Assembly: GCA_964424585.1 (NCBI GenBank)
Contig: CAYRJD010000017.1
Span: 1 to 51,394 of the forward strand
Direction: 5' to 3'
From: CAYRJD01 sp964424585
GTDB lineage: Bacteria; Actinomycetota; Acidimicrobiia; Acidimicrobiales; Poriferisodalaceae
Length of the DNA stretch: 51,394 bases
Shown: positions 50,925 through 51,394 of the stretch, one piece after another
How positions within the stretch are numbered: the stretch's first letter is position 1
Layout: the number at the start of each line of letters is the position of its first letter
The notes under the pieces: model-generated
Database searches by the model: none
Seen by the model: only the letters and a program-made list of their open reading frames with translations
Told to the model about the DNA's origin: nothing
Position numbers and translations under genes: made by a program

Positions 50925-51008
50925 TCGGAGTTTGTCGCTTGAAAGCCGGGTTATGTCACTTTAGTACCGGAGTTCGTCACTCTTGGACCGAACGTTGTCG
51001 CAGTGGCA
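50925..51008. repeat. Four degenerate 21-bp direct repeats, transposon-end-like
   Basis: Four units start at 50925, 50946, 50967 and 50988 with an exact 21-bp period. The consensus is CCGGAGTTTGTCRCTT followed by five variable bases; the GTC(A/G)C core is constant in all four. Arrays of spaced TGTC-containing repeats are known at the ends of IS21-, Tn7- and Mu-type elements as transposase sites. No transposase gene is in the window, so this would be a solitary end or a relic. A promoter operator array for the CWB2 gene is the alternative. Confidence 0.6.
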
Positions 51009-51068
51009 GCACACCCACAAGGATGACCTGCGATTCCGCCGTTCGCCCAGCACTACTCTGCTGGGACT

Positions 51069-51394
51069 ATGTATAACACATTACTTGCCTCGACCGGCGA
51101 CGAGCGGGCGCGGGTGGCGCCGAGCCGCACACTCATGGCGTTCGCCGCGCTCGCTGCTTTCTCGCTACTCGCCGTTGCCGCCGCCCTGCCTGCTAGCGCG
51201 CTGCGATCTGCGCAGCCGACCGTCACCGAAGGCGCGAGGAACGATCAAGGTGACCGTCTGCTCGCGGGTGCTGACCGTTATGCGACGGCGGTGCTGTTGG
51301 CGGGGGTGCCGTTGGATGCTGGCGATGCTGCCACTCGTGAGGTGCTGGTGGTGTCGGGTGAGAGCTTGGTCGACGCGGTGTCGGCGGTGTCGGT
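51069..51394 (+). CDS. CWB2 cell-wall-binding protein, N-terminal part
   Basis: An open frame from ATG 51069 to the window end (108 codons, no stop, so partial). A signal peptide is clear: LMAFAALAAFSLLAVAAALPASALRSA, with likely cleavage after Ala-Ser-Ala near residue 45. A linker follows, and then LLAGADRYATAVLLAGVPL and REVLVVSGESLVDAVSAVS, the start of a cell-wall-binding repeat 2 (CWB2, PF04122-type) whose hallmark is G-A-D-R-Y-x-T-A. Such proteins attach non-covalently to the wall. Met23 (51135) would give a shorter leader and is an alternative start. The 3' part uses many GGT, TTG and GTG codons, unlike neighbouring genes. Confidence 0.8.
   Translation, partial: MYNTLLASTGDERARVAPSRTLMAFAALAAFSLLAVAAALPASALRSAQPTVTEGARNDQGDRLLAGADRYATAVLLAGVPLDAGDAATREVLVVSGESLVDAVSAVS

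Noticed and set aside
50925..51008. A CRISPR array
   Set aside because: The units are only 21 bp, degenerate and without spacers, and no cas gene is present.

Overview
The window is compact, GC-rich bacterial DNA with GTG and TTG starts, 4-base ATGA/GTGA gene overlaps and a gene set typical of heterotrophic actinobacteria: many acyl-CoA dehydrogenases, CaiB-type CoA transferases, a Baeyer-Villiger-type monooxygenase, an LLM flavin oxidoreductase and a CWB2 cell-wall protein. The best guess is an uncultured or marine acidimicrobial-type actinobacterium. This is inferred from gene content and style; no marker gene is present. No tRNA, rRNA or CRISPR array was seen.

Layout. 1-5173 (+): an M20 peptidase, a degraded DUF4143-like remnant behind short tandem repeats, a lipoprotein, a D-aminoacylase-type amidohydrolase and an enoyl-CoA hydratase. 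5252-8945 (+): a CPA2-type antiporter, an inositol-monophosphatase/histidinol-phosphatase family enzyme and an AI-2E family membrane protein. 8942-11139 (-): a phytoene-desaturase-like FAD enzyme and a DUF4031 protein. 11196-15669 (+): a CoA transferase, an O-acetylhomoserine sulfhydrylase-like enzyme, a 2-keto-4-pentenoate hydratase-like protein and a D-2-hydroxyacid dehydrogenase. 15683-38847 is one long minus-strand block (below). 38886-41009 (+): a Baeyer-Villiger-type monooxygenase and a rhodanese. 41010-41675 (-): an Ala/Pro-rich protein. 41761-42936 (+): an epimerase-like protein. 42933-45708 (-): a molybdate ABC transporter, modABC. 45760-50153 (+): an MBL hydrolase, a double-domain CoA transferase and an LLM oxidoreductase. 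50164-51394: a broken ATPase gene, a degenerate 21-bp repeat array resembling a transposon end, and the start of a CWB2 protein.

The minus-strand block is the most interesting part. In transcription order it holds an amidase; a QAT-type ABC transporter for glycine betaine or a similar solute, with an unusually long permease; a coupled pair of acyl-CoA dehydrogenases; a second amidase resembling those linked to nitrile hydratase; two tandem GAF histidine kinases; a LuxR-type response regulator; a urea/short-chain-amide-type ABC transporter with a fused permease-ATPase; and an acyl-CoA ligase, acyl-CoA dehydrogenase, enoyl-CoA hydratase, second dehydrogenase and thioesterase. The second-amidase/kinase operon and the transporter operon have the same promoter design: two direct copies of a 14-bp box spaced exactly 28 bp apart, followed 25-26 bases later by TACTTTG, a plausible -10 element. 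The simplest reading is an amide-sensing two-component regulon that couples uptake and hydrolysis of an amide to activation and beta-oxidation of the released acid. This is a hypothesis from sequence alone.
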